From: Pseudarthrobacter albicanus
Lineage (GTDB): Bacteria > Actinomycetota > Actinomycetes > Actinomycetales > Micrococcaceae
Assembly (NCBI RefSeq): GCF_018224015.1
Contig: NZ_JAGPOT010000059.1
Location: 1 to 50,743 of the forward strand
Direction: 5' to 3'
Length of the DNA stretch: 50,743 nucleotides
The notes under the pieces are model-generated. The model was not told the DNA's origin and searched no databases. It saw only the letters and a program-made list of their open reading frames with translations. Positions 16,353 to 23,975 of this stretch are shown one piece after another; within the stretch, counting starts at the first letter, position 1; every line of letters starts with the position of its first letter. The translations under genes and the position numbers were made by a program.

Positions 16353-16663
16353 GTCTCTATTTCCCGTCACGACGCTTTGTGCGGCAGGGCCGTAGCGTCG
16401 GTCTCGTTGGCCTGATGGCGGAATGAAGATGTGTCTGACCCAGTGCCGCCAACTGGTTAATCGCTGATTCCGTCGGCTCTCAGATGTCTGTGCATCTCGT
16501 CGATACGTGGAGGACAACAAAAACAGTGGGCCACGCAGCACCCAAGCTCCTCAGATAGCTTCGGGCGCCTGAGAGTAGCCGGGCTAGGTCACCTTGGGCG
16601 CGCAGCTGAGCACCGGGACCGGCGATCCTGCCCACCCTCCAACGCTTGACGAATATAGAAGCA
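16353..16663. other. right end of the IS110-family element
   Basis: About 310 bases with no convincing gene; the reverse-strand frame that crosses it is the chimeric read-through of the broken DUF559 gene. The last bases, TAGAAGCA (16656-16663), are the left half of the donor site. TTGACG at 16646-16651 resembles a -35. In a circular form it would sit 16 bases from TAAGTC (12442-12447) in the left end, a possible junction promoter for the bridge RNA; the -10 match is weak. Confidence 0.5.
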
Positions 16664-17163
16664 TCCATGATCACCAGTGCCTGCCGGTAGCTGAGCATCA
16701 TGGCGCAGTCCACCACTGTCCGCTCCAGCGTCGTGCCCCGGAGCTTGCCAATGGTCCGGACGTCCGCCTCCGTGTACGGCCGGGTGTGCCCGCGGACATC
16801 CTTGCCCAAGCGCTCGTTGGAAGGACGGACCCGAAGCAGGATGTGGATCAGATCGTCCACATTCCAGAGGAACAGGCCGTGCAGCCGGGCGGCCGAGGTG
16901 TGGCTGTAGACGAAGTCTCCCGTCGACGTCGTAAGGGTTCCGTGGGCATGCGCGTGGATCAACTGCTTGCTGCGGATCGTGGCGGACTGCTTGTCGCACA
17001 ATGTAGCCCGGAGGTAGCAGCCGTAACGCAGCCGGACCAGCTTGCCGTGGCTCAATAACAGCCGGATTGCCCGCGAATTGAGCCCTCTCTCGTGGAGCTG
17101 GTCGGTCCGCCAGAGGTTTCCGGTTTCCGGAAGTTGCGGGCGAGGTGCCTGAATCTGGGTCAT
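16664..17163 (-). pseudogene. AbiEi-like/DUF559-type protein, N-terminal half (split gene)
   Basis: N-terminal 166 codons of the gene whose C-terminal half is at 12002-12439. It starts MTQIQAPRPQLPETGNLWRT with a winged-helix region of the AbiEi antitoxin type (LWRTDQLHERGLNSRAIRLL, then GCYLR). It continues through SHTSAARLHGL and TTLERTVVDCAMMLSYRQAL to LVIMD. At the TC core (16664-16665) the true gene stops and the frame runs into the element, ending at 16480. Joined to the other half it would be 311 residues, a normal length for these AbiEi-DUF559 proteins. Its cellular role is unknown. Confidence 0.85.
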
Positions 17164-17228
17164 CCACCCAGATTCTGCCGGGCGCGGAACAACCGGTAGA
17201 CGCCGCCGTCGTTATGTGGAAAACCCCG

Positions 17229-17298
17229 GGGTCGCCGGAACGGTTCAGGGTCGCCCGAACGCGCCGGCGACCCAGCCGCATTCCGGCGATTTCGCCGG
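17229..17298 (-). terminator. two hairpins downstream of tgt
   Basis: GGGTCGCCGG (17229-17238) pairs with CCGGCGACCC (17264-17273), and CCGGCG (17283-17288) pairs with CGCCGG (17293-17298). They lie between the tgt stop and the start of the split gene, on the downstream side of tgt. The 181-base gap has no other feature I can support. Confidence 0.5.
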
Positions 17299-17344
17299 TG
17301 GTCGGCGGACCGGCGGTGCGCGGCGGCCCCCGGCGCGCGGGGAC

Positions 17345-18652
17345 CTAGGAGTAGTACCGGCCCAGGGTTTCGGCCTTGAACTCGAAGAAGTTGCCGGCCT
17401 CGATGGCCTGCCGGGCGTCGTCGACCATCTTCACCACGAAGCGCTCGTTGTGGATGGAGATCAGCGTGGCCGAGACCATTTCCTTGGCCTTGAACAGGTG
17501 GTGGATGTAGGCCCGCGAGTAATTCAGGCAGGCGTAGCAGTCGCAGCCTTCCTGCAGCGGGCCGAAGTCGCGCTTGTACCGGGCGCCGGAGAGGTTGTAC
17601 CGGCCCGTGGGCGTGTAGAACGCCGAGTTGCGGGCCACCCGCGTGGGGGAGACGCAGTCGAAGGTGTCGGCGCCGTTCTCGATGGCCGTGAAGATGTCGT
17701 CCGGCTCGGAGATGCCCAGCAGGTGCCGCGGCTTGTTCTGCGGCAGTTCCTCGTTGCACCAGCGCACGATCGTGCCCAGATTCTCCTTCTCCAGCGCCCC
17801 GCCGATGCCGTAGCCGTCGAAGTTCATCGCGCCGAGGTCGCGGCAGGCCTTGCGGCGCAGGTCCTCGTACTGGGCGCCCTGGATCACGCCGAACAGGGCC
17901 TGGTAGGGCTTGCCGGCGCGCACGTTCGTGAGCCGGAAGTGTTCGGTGAGGCACCGCTCGGCCCAGCGCCGGGTGCGCTCCAGTGACTCCTCCTGGTACC
18001 CGCGGGAGTTCTGCAGAGTGGTCAGCTCGTCGAAAGCGAACATGATGTCCGCGCCGATCTGGTGCTGGACGTTCATGGAGATCTCGGGGCTAAAACGGTG
18101 CCGGTCGCCGTTGAGGTGGCTCTTGAACCACACGCCGTCCTCGTCCACGTGGGCCAGGCGCTCCTTGCCGGGGGCGACGGCGTCGTCGGGGACTGCGGTA
18201 TCCGCAACTGGCGCAGTTTTCATGTCGATGACCTTCTTGAACCCCGAGCCCAGGCTCATCACCTGGAACCCGCCGGAGTCCGTGAAGGTGGGCCCGGGCC
18301 AGTTCATGAAGGCACCCAGGCCGCCGGCCTCGTCCAGGATCTCCGCGCTCGGCTGCAGGTACAGGTGGTAGGCGTTGGCCAGCACGGCCTGCGCGCCCAG
18401 CTCGGCGATGGACTCGGGCAGCACGGATTTGACCGTGGCCTTGGTGCCGACCGCGATGAACGCCGGCGTCCGGATCTCGCCGTGCGGGGTGGTGATGGTG
18501 CCCGTCCGGCCCAGGAATTCCCCGCCGTTGGCGGCAAGCTGCCCGGCCGACGGCGCGCAGCTTTCGCTCAGGCGCTTGCCCACCCGGAAGGAGAATTCGG
18601 ACTGCCGGGCAGGCGCGGGGGGCAAAGGATCGGAGACGGGATTCGCTGGCAC
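17345..18652 (-). CDS. tgt: queuine tRNA-ribosyltransferase
   Basis: Exchanges guanine-34 in the anticodon of GUN tRNAs for a queuosine precursor. The 435-residue protein has the TIM-barrel motifs TDSGGFQVMSLG (Asp base), FDELTT, GVIQGAQY, GYGIGGALEKE and the nucleophile Asp in FDCVSPTR. The zinc site is CDCYAC followed by HH about 16 residues on. An N-terminal extension of some 35 residues precedes the core, so a later start is possible. The segment TAVPDDAVAPGKERLAHVDE is a small insertion before DGVWFKSHLNG. With YhhQ it forms a queuosine salvage pair. Confidence 0.95.
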   Translation of the reverse strand: MPANPVSDPLPPAPARQSEFSFRVGKRLSESCAPSAGQLAANGGEFLGRTGTITTPHGEIRTPAFIAVGTKATVKSVLPESIAELGAQAVLANAYHLYLQPSAEILDEAGGLGAFMNWPGPTFTDSGGFQVMSLGSGFKKVIDMKTAPVADTAVPDDAVAPGKERLAHVDEDGVWFKSHLNGDRHRFSPEISMNVQHQIGADIMFAFDELTTLQNSRGYQEESLERTRRWAERCLTEHFRLTNVRAGKPYQALFGVIQGAQYEDLRRKACRDLGAMNFDGYGIGGALEKENLGTIVRWCNEELPQNKPRHLLGISEPDDIFTAIENGADTFDCVSPTRVARNSAFYTPTGRYNLSGARYKRDFGPLQEGCDCYACLNYSRAYIHHLFKAKEMVSATLISIHNERFVVKMVDDARQAIEAGNFFEFKAETLGRYYS

Positions 18653-18685
18653 CGTCCAAGTCTGCCAGCTATCACCCGGCAGGCC

Positions 18686-19411
18686 TCAGTGCGGCGGGTC
18701 GGATGTGGGATAGTTCTCAGCCCGCCACTTGTCCCAGTGGCCGCGGACGGCCTCGAGCCGGTGGGCGCCCAGGTCGTAGGTGGAGACGATCACGAGGGAA
18801 CCGCCCTCGGGCCGGATCTCCGGGATGGTGGGCTGGTCCGCCACGATCACCAGGCCTTCGCCGTGCTCGGCGTAGTTGTGGACGGTCAGGCCCACCTGGT
18901 GGTTGCTGCGGAACCACACCTTGCCGGAGACCTCCTCGCCGGTGGCCAGGGTGAGGTCGTAGGGTTCCCCGGGAGCCGGGACGTTGCTGAGCCCGAGCTT
19001 CTCGATGGCCGAATCTTCGCCCCCGGGCACGGAGAAGAAGCAGGTCCTGCGCTTGCCGTGGGGATGGCGTTCGAGCGCGAAGCGCAGCTGCTGGAGGAAG
19101 GTCAGCCAGCCCTGGGTGATGTCCTCGTCCCAGGCCGCCCACTCGGAATTGTGGTCGATCGCGGCCCGGGTGACACTGACTTCCGTGCCCGCGGGGACCG
19201 GCTTCAGGGTGAAGATGTCCCCGCCGTTGACCACCAGGGACGTGTGGTCCGCGTCTTCGACCACCTTGGGGCTGAAATAGATCTGATTGATCTCGGCGGC
19301 CAGGTCGTCGGTCTCCCAGCCGTGCCACTGGGCCACTTTGGCGGGTTCGCGCAGCATCGTCCAAACCTGCTGCGCGTCGGAGTTGATCACAACGCTCAGA
19401 TTGTTCGTCAT
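18686..19411 (-). CDS. SRPBCC (AHSA1-like) domain protein
   Basis: A 241-residue protein whose first 130 residues follow the START/AHSA1 pattern (VVINSDAQQVWTMLREPAKV, WETDD, SEWAAWDEDITQGWLTFLQQ). Such domains bind hydrophobic ligands or act as chaperone co-factors. The C-terminal 100 residues are a second, less clear region. It lies 33 bases upstream of tgt on the same strand, so the two may be co-transcribed, but no functional link is evident. Substrate unknown. Confidence 0.75.
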   Translation of the reverse strand: MTNNLSVVINSDAQQVWTMLREPAKVAQWHGWETDDLAAEINQIYFSPKVVEDADHTSLVVNGGDIFTLKPVPAGTEVSVTRAAIDHNSEWAAWDEDITQGWLTFLQQLRFALERHPHGKRRTCFFSVPGGEDSAIEKLGLSNVPAPGEPYDLTLATGEEVSGKVWFRSNHQVGLTVHNYAEHGEGLVIVADQPTIPEIRPEGGSLVIVSTYDLGAHRLEAVRGHWDKWRAENYPTSDPPH

Positions 19412-19466
19412 GGCCTGAATCTACAACGCCCGGCCGCGGCGGGGTAGGGCCGGGCCGCAATCAGCA

Positions 19467-19532
19467 GTCCGCCGCCTGGCCCGCCGCCTGGCCCGCCGCC
19501 TGGCCCGCCGCCCGTGCCGCAGCACGGGCGGC
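19467..19532 (-). terminator. 12-bp tandem repeat and hairpin after the DUF6707-type gene
   Basis: GCCGCCTGGCCC is repeated head-to-tail three times from about 19471, followed by a perfect hairpin: GCCGCCCGTGC (19507-19517) with GCACGGGCGGC (19522-19532), loop CGCA. The hairpin is 14 bases past the stop of the gene at 19546 and is a likely terminator. Confidence 0.6.
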
Positions 19533-19545
19533 GATGCGGCCCGCG

Positions 19546-20571
19546 TCAGGAGCGGACCGACTCGAGTTCGTTGCCGATCCGGCGTTCCAGTTCGCGCGCG
19601 CCGATGGTTTCCGAGCCGCCGTGGGCCCGCAGAAACAGCAGCGACTGGAGCCGCAGCAGCCGCCAGTCCCGTTCCGCAGCCGGATTCGAGTTGTCGATCG
19701 AGCGGAAGATTTCCTTGTCATAGAGGTTCGGTTCGTTGAGCGAACGCTGGCGCACCTTGGCGCTGATCCGGGCCTTGAACGGGTCGGTTTCCATGGCCTC
19801 CGGGGTGCGGAGGAACCTCTCGTAGACGGCGGCGCGTTCCTCCTGCCCCAGCTGGCGGCAGATGTAGCTGGACAGCGCCAGCGATGCCTCGACCGAGGCC
19901 CAGCGGCCCGGGTTGCCGTCGAACGGCAGGACATTGAGCAGGTCCGCGACGGCCAGGGCGTTCTCGGCGTCCTTGAGGATGATGAACAATTCGTGGGCCA
20001 GATCGCTGAGGTCCTTGAGGCAACTGCCGGATTTGGTGTTGATGCCCTTGGTCAGCCGTTCGCTGAGCAGCAGCACGCCCTCGGCGCGGGGGTGGGCCTC
20101 GGCCACGGCCTCCACGACCGATTCCGGCGTGCCGTCGGGCGCCGGGATGAGGGCCAGGTCCTGGTCGCTGGGGCCGCTCACGGCAGGCGGTCCGGCAGGA
20201 AGCGGAGGAACGACGACGGCGGGAGCCGCGGCGGCGCTGTCATCCTCGCCGCTCTCCTCGGCAGAGTCCTCATCGGCAGAGTCCTCCGGCGGGAGGAGCC
20301 GGCCGGACGGCAGCGGGGGGACGGCGTCCGGGGTGTCCACGTCCGGCCCGGCCACCGTGAGTAGGACCGTGGACGCTGCCGCGATCCGGAGCATGCCGCC
20401 GCCCGTGAGCGTCGCCAGCACCATGGCGGGCGAGCCGAAATCGTCGGTTTCGACGTCCACGCGCTCGATTTCGGCGGAGCGGTCTCCATCGGGCAGAAGC
20501 AGGTGGTCGCCGCCCTGCAGAGATCCAGCCTGCTGTTCTATGTAGTTCCGGGAGGCTGGGGGGTGGGTCAT
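19546..20571 (-). CDS. conserved actinobacterial protein, DUF6707-like
   Basis: Cytoplasmic protein of 341 residues without signal peptide or membrane helix. The N-terminal 80 residues may form a small beta domain (HLLLPDGDRSAEIERVDVET). A long acidic, Pro/Ala-rich linker (DSADEDSAEESGEDDSAAAA) follows. The C-terminal 170 residues are helical (LKDLSDLAHELFIILKDAEN, WASVEASLALSSYICRQL, AAERDWRLLRLQSLLFLRAH) and resemble the DUF6707 family of Arthrobacter and relatives. Function unknown; the helical part looks like a TPR-type fold, which is inference. Confidence 0.6.
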   Translation of the reverse strand: MTHPPASRNYIEQQAGSLQGGDHLLLPDGDRSAEIERVDVETDDFGSPAMVLATLTGGGMLRIAAASTVLLTVAGPDVDTPDAVPPLPSGRLLPPEDSADEDSAEESGEDDSAAAAPAVVVPPLPAGPPAVSGPSDQDLALIPAPDGTPESVVEAVAEAHPRAEGVLLLSERLTKGINTKSGSCLKDLSDLAHELFIILKDAENALAVADLLNVLPFDGNPGRWASVEASLALSSYICRQLGQEERAAVYERFLRTPEAMETDPFKARISAKVRQRSLNEPNLYDKEIFRSIDNSNPAAERDWRLLRLQSLLFLRAHGGSETIGARELERRIGNELESVRS

Positions 20572-20686
20572 CGGGAGTCCTTAAATTTCTTGCGGTCCGC
20601 CCAACAGTCTACAAAGGCGGCGGCGTGAAGCTGGGACGCACGTATGCCCCGGGCGTCCCGGGGCCTCCACCGGGCCCCCGAGGGGC

Positions 20687-21226
20687 CTAGTTGCCGACGC
20701 CCGCGAACGCCAGCGCCTGGCGGATGAGGGCGCCGCGGCCTCCGTTGAATTCAAGCTGCACGTCCGGGCTCATGACTTCCTGCGGGGTCATCCAGGTCAG
20801 CTCGAGGGCATCCTGGCGCGGGGAGCATTCACCCGTGACCGGGATGATGTACGCCAGGGCAACGGCGTGCTGCCGGTCATCGGTGAAGCCCGTCTGGGAC
20901 GGGGCCGGGAAGTATTCGGCCACGGTGAACGGCACCGGGCTGATCGGCAGTTGCGGGAACGCCAGCGGGCCGAGGTCCTTCTCCATATGGCGCAGCAGCG
21001 CCGCGCGGATGGTCTCGCGGTACAACACCCGGCCGGACACCAGGGAGCGGACCATGGTGCCGTCCTGGTCGGCCTGCAGCAGGGTGCCGACCTCGTTCAC
21101 GAACCCGAGCGGATCCAGCCGGACCGGAACGGCCTCAACGTAGACCATGGGCAGCCTGCCGCGCGCCTCAAACAAGTCGTCGTCGGAGAGCCAGCCGGGA
21201 TTCGGGTCGGGAGTGCGAACGTTCAT
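20687..21226 (-). CDS. DUF4916 / Nudix-like protein with degenerate Nudix box
   Basis: A 179-residue Nudix-fold protein. The region equivalent to the Nudix box reads GRVLYRETIRAALLRHMEKD. The first Gly, first Glu and the Arg fit the GX5EX7RE pattern, but the catalytic REUXEE glutamates are replaced (RHMEKD). Such DUF4916 proteins may not hydrolyse nucleotides by the standard mechanism. Other conserved parts are LPMVYVEAVPVRLDPLG and HAVALAYIIPVTGE. The ATG is at 21224-21226. Neighbours on the same strand give no clue to its ligand. Confidence 0.8.
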   Translation of the reverse strand: MNVRTPDPNPGWLSDDDLFEARGRLPMVYVEAVPVRLDPLGFVNEVGTLLQADQDGTMVRSLVSGRVLYRETIRAALLRHMEKDLGPLAFPQLPISPVPFTVAEYFPAPSQTGFTDDRQHAVALAYIIPVTGECSPRQDALELTWMTPQEVMSPDVQLEFNGGRGALIRQALAFAGVGN

Positions 21227-21269
21227 GGTTAAGTTCTACCCCATCCCCGCAGGTCCGACGTTGTCACAC

Positions 21270-22028
21270 TCAGGCGGGCCCCCGGGCCGAGGCGATCCAG
21301 AGCGCCGGATGATGGGCCGCAACGCCGTCCGCATCAGGACTTGGCACATGCAGGGAACGGCCGAACGCCTCTTCGACCAGGGTCACATCATGCCCCGCCG
21401 CGGTGAGCCGGCCCCGCAGGGCGTCCAGATCGCCGCCGTACTCGAAGCCCAGCCCGGCCCGCGCCGGGCCGGAACCCGGGCGCACCATCAGCACCCCGCC
21501 ATTCTTGGCGGTGAAGTCAGCCGTCTCGTCGTCGTCGGGGACGGGCCGGAACCGGGCGCCGATGCTCCGCAGCGTATCAGCGGCAGCGGCGGCATCCTCG
21601 GTGAACCAGACCTCGACGACGGCGAGCGCCGGGTCAGCGTCCGCGCTGCCGGCGCCGGGCGCGGTGTTGGCGGCCGGGACGCCCCTGGCGGCCTTGTCGG
21701 CCAGGAAGGTGAAGCCGTCCTCGCCGGTGATGCGGCAGGAATCGCCGTGGTCCGCCCGGATGAGCTCGGCCGGCGCATTTCCCGTTTCCGCACCGGCCTG
21801 GTTGGTGCGGCGGGCGAACTCCGCGAGGTCGCCCACTTCGACGCCGAAGGCGGTGGTGCCGTCCTCGGCGGAACCGGCCGCGGCCAGGTGCAGGGCCAGG
21901 CGGCCGGCGCCGGCGTCGAACTCCCGCCATTCGGTACCGTCTACGCTCTTCACCAGGCCCAGATCGGTGAGGAGCCGCTCCCACTGGTCCGCGCGGGAGG
22001 TGAAGTGGACAGGCCTGGCACGCAGCAT
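21270..22028 (-). CDS. VOC-family (glyoxalase/bleomycin-resistance-like) protein
   Basis: A 252-residue protein of two vicinal-oxygen-chelate modules: MLRARPVHFTSRADQWERLL to about residue 120, and VVEVWFTEDAAAAADTLRSI to the end (GRSLHVPSPDADGVAAH). The frame extends well upstream, but the ATG at 22028 begins the fold and places the start in the gap facing a divergent gene. Metal ligands are not clear, so enzymatic activity is uncertain. Confidence 0.75.
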   Translation of the reverse strand: MLRARPVHFTSRADQWERLLTDLGLVKSVDGTEWREFDAGAGRLALHLAAAGSAEDGTTAFGVEVGDLAEFARRTNQAGAETGNAPAELIRADHGDSCRITGEDGFTFLADKAARGVPAANTAPGAGSADADPALAVVEVWFTEDAAAAADTLRSIGARFRPVPDDDETADFTAKNGGVLMVRPGSGPARAGLGFEYGGDLDALRGRLTAAGHDVTLVEEAFGRSLHVPSPDADGVAAHHPALWIASARGPA

Positions 22029-22121
22029 CGTTGCTCCTCGGGGGACGGGACGGGTTCGGGCTCTTAGGGCTATGGTGCCACCAAAGCCGCGGTTCCGGGC
22101 AGCCTCGTGGAAAATGAAGGC

Positions 22122-22718
22122 ATGGCTGTTGAGCTTGCGGAACTGTTGGTGAAGGACGCCGCCGGGTGGCGCGCGTGGCTGCAGGCGCACCACGCGGAGA
22201 GTCCCGGCGTGTGGCTGGTCCTGCATAAGAAGGGCGGCTCGGTGACGGAGCTGGACTACGATGCGGCCCTGGCGGAGGCGCTCTGTTTCGGCTGGATCGA
22301 CGGCCAGGGCAGGCGCCGGGACGAGGGGAGCTCCTTCCAGCGGATGACCCGCCGGGGCCCGAAGAGCAGGTGGTCCGCGCGGAACGTGGACCGGGCAGAG
22401 CGTCTCGAGGCTGCCGGGAGGATGACCGCTCCCGGCCGCGCCGCCGTCGAGAGCGCGAAGGCGGACGGGCGCTGGGAAGCCGCCTATCCGGGGGCGGCGA
22501 CGGCGGAAGTTCCCGCGGACCTCGCCGCGGCCATCGCCGCCGAGCCGCGCGCGCAGGCCATGTTCGACGTCCTGAGCTCCGTGAACCGCTATGCCCTGAT
22601 CTACCGGACCAACGCGGTCAGGCAGGCCTCGACGCGCGAGCGGAAGATCGCCGGGTTCGTGGCGATGCTGGCCCGGCACGAGACCCCGTACCCGCAGGCC
22701 AAACGGCCGGCGTCCTGA
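22122..22718 (+). CDS. YdeI/OmpD-associated family protein
   Basis: A 198-residue protein matching the YdeI family: GWRAWLQAHHAESPGVWLVL, YDAALAEALCFGWIDGQGRR, RRGPKSRWSARNVDRAERL and a C-terminal FDVLSSVNRYALIYRTNAVR helix. Members have been linked to protection against cationic peptides in enterobacteria, but the molecular role is unclear. The start at 22122 (MAVELAELLVKD) fits family length; an in-frame ATG 15 bases earlier is possible. Divergent from the VOC gene. Confidence 0.8.
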   Translation: MAVELAELLVKDAAGWRAWLQAHHAESPGVWLVLHKKGGSVTELDYDAALAEALCFGWIDGQGRRRDEGSSFQRMTRRGPKSRWSARNVDRAERLEAAGRMTAPGRAAVESAKADGRWEAAYPGAATAEVPADLAAAIAAEPRAQAMFDVLSSVNRYALIYRTNAVRQASTRERKIAGFVAMLARHETPYPQAKRPAS

Positions 22719-22799
22719 ACGCAGCACCCTGAAACCAGGAGCCCTGCCGGCCGCGCAGCACCCTTAAGCCGGGCGCGCCGGGCGAGGCGGCCCTGCTGC

Positions 22800-23975
22800 T
22801 CATTCGGGGGCCAGGTCCTCCATGGGGAAGGCCACGGCCTCGCCCACCACGCGCAGGCAGAGCTCGGTGCCCGGGCGGGTGATCGAGGCGTTCCAGTGCC
22901 GGATGGTGATGACCTCGCCGCCGCCGGGGTAGCGGTGGTCGGCCACGGCACCCTCGGCGAGGACCGGCGGAATGTTGAGCTTGAGCCGCACCGTGGTCTC
23001 CGGACCGAAGTAGTCGGTGTCCACGACCGTGCCGCGGATGGGTCCGTCCTCGGCGATCCGGATCTGCTCGGGACGCAGCATCAGCTGGACCCGGCCCTGG
23101 GCGGGTGGCCGGCGCACCGGGATGCCGCCCAGCGAGCAGGTGGCCAGGGAGCCTTCCATCCAGGCGTCGAGGATGACGGCGTCGCCCAGGAACTCCGCGG
23201 TGGCCCGGTCCGCCGGGCGCGTGTAGACGATGAAGGGGTTGCCGATCTGCGCAAGTTTCCCGTCCCGCATGACGGCGACCTGGTCGGCGAAGGACAAGGC
23301 CTCGCCCTGGTCGTGCGTCACCAGGATCGTGGTCACGCCGGCGTCTTTCAGCACTTTGCCGACGGCCCGCCGGGTGGCCACGCGGAGGCCTGCGTCGAGG
23401 GCGGAGAAGGGTTCATCCAGCAGCATGAGTTCGGGTTCGCGGGCCAGGGCACGGGCCAAGGCCACGCGCTGCTGCTGGCCGCCGGAGAGTTCATGCGGAC
23501 GCCGTTTGGCCATGGCCGGGTCCAGGGAGACCATGTCCAGCAGTTCGCTGACGCGGGCCTTGATGCCCCGGTGCCGGCCCGGGAGGCTTGAGGCGTCGAG
23601 TCCGAAGGAGATGTTCTGGCCGACGGTCAGGTGCGGGAACAGGGCCCCGTCCTGCGCCACGTAGCCGACGTGGCGCTTGTGCGCCGGGACCCACACGCCG
23701 TCGCCTGCCACCTTGCTGCCGTTCAGGGCAATGCTGCCGGTGTCGGGGTGCTCGAAGCCGGCAATCAGCCGCAGCAGCGTGGTCTTGCCGGAGCCGGACG
23801 GTCCGACGATCGCCGTCGTACCGCCCTGGGCCACCGAAAGGTTGACGCCCTTGAGCACGGCCTGGGAGCCGAAGTTCTTGGTGACCGCCTCGATCTCCAG
23901 GTGGTTGTTGGTGCTGGTGGCCACGGACGCGGCGATCCGGGGCTCCGGGAGCCGCGAAGGGGAATAATCGGTCAC
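22800..23975 (-). CDS. fbpC: iron(III) ABC transporter ATP-binding protein
   Basis: ATPase of a Fbp/Afu-type ferric iron importer. It has Walker A GPSGSGKTT, Q-loop VAQDGALFPHL, signature LSGGQQQRVALARAL, Walker B LMLLDEPFSALD and switch His in VTHDQGEALS. The C-terminal third is a TOBE-type regulatory domain (PAQGRVQLMLRPEQIRIAED). It overlaps the permease gene by four bases (23972-23975), which indicates coupled translation. It is the last gene of the fbpABC-like operon. Confidence 0.92.
   Translation of the reverse strand: MTDYSPSRLPEPRIAASVATSTNNHLEIEAVTKNFGSQAVLKGVNLSVAQGGTTAIVGPSGSGKTTLLRLIAGFEHPDTGSIALNGSKVAGDGVWVPAHKRHVGYVAQDGALFPHLTVGQNISFGLDASSLPGRHRGIKARVSELLDMVSLDPAMAKRRPHELSGGQQQRVALARALAREPELMLLDEPFSALDAGLRVATRRAVGKVLKDAGVTTILVTHDQGEALSFADQVAVMRDGKLAQIGNPFIVYTRPADRATAEFLGDAVILDAWMEGSLATCSLGGIPVRRPPAQGRVQLMLRPEQIRIAEDGPIRGTVVDTDYFGPETTVRLKLNIPPVLAEGAVADHRYPGGGEVITIRHWNASITRPGTELCLRVVGEAVAFPMEDLAPE

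Larger units (their letters stand above)
12440..16663 (+). mobile_element. IS110-family element with passenger genes, 4.2 kb
   Basis: The ends are set by the split gene. Deleting 12440-16663 and one copy of the flanking TC (12438-12439 or 16664-16665) joins codons ATG, GAC and CAT and restores one 311-codon frame (500 + 438 - 2 = 936 bases). There are no terminal inverted repeats and no target duplication beyond the shared TC, as expected for IS110 insertion at a core dinucleotide. From left to right: a 276-base non-coding end with a putative bridge RNA, the DEDD transposase, an RDD-like gene, a secreted protein gene, a small membrane protein gene, a terminator and about 310 bases of right end. 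At 4224 bases it is far larger than a usual IS110 (about 1.2-2 kb). Confidence 0.85.

Noticed and set aside
16480..16663. C-terminal 60 residues of the reverse-strand frame starting at 17163
   Set aside because: This part is read-through into the right end of the IS110-family element, not the original protein.
12440..16663. Prophage or integrase-type genomic island
   Set aside because: No integrase, tRNA site or phage genes; the only recombinase is the IS110-type protein, and the ends fit IS110 rules.
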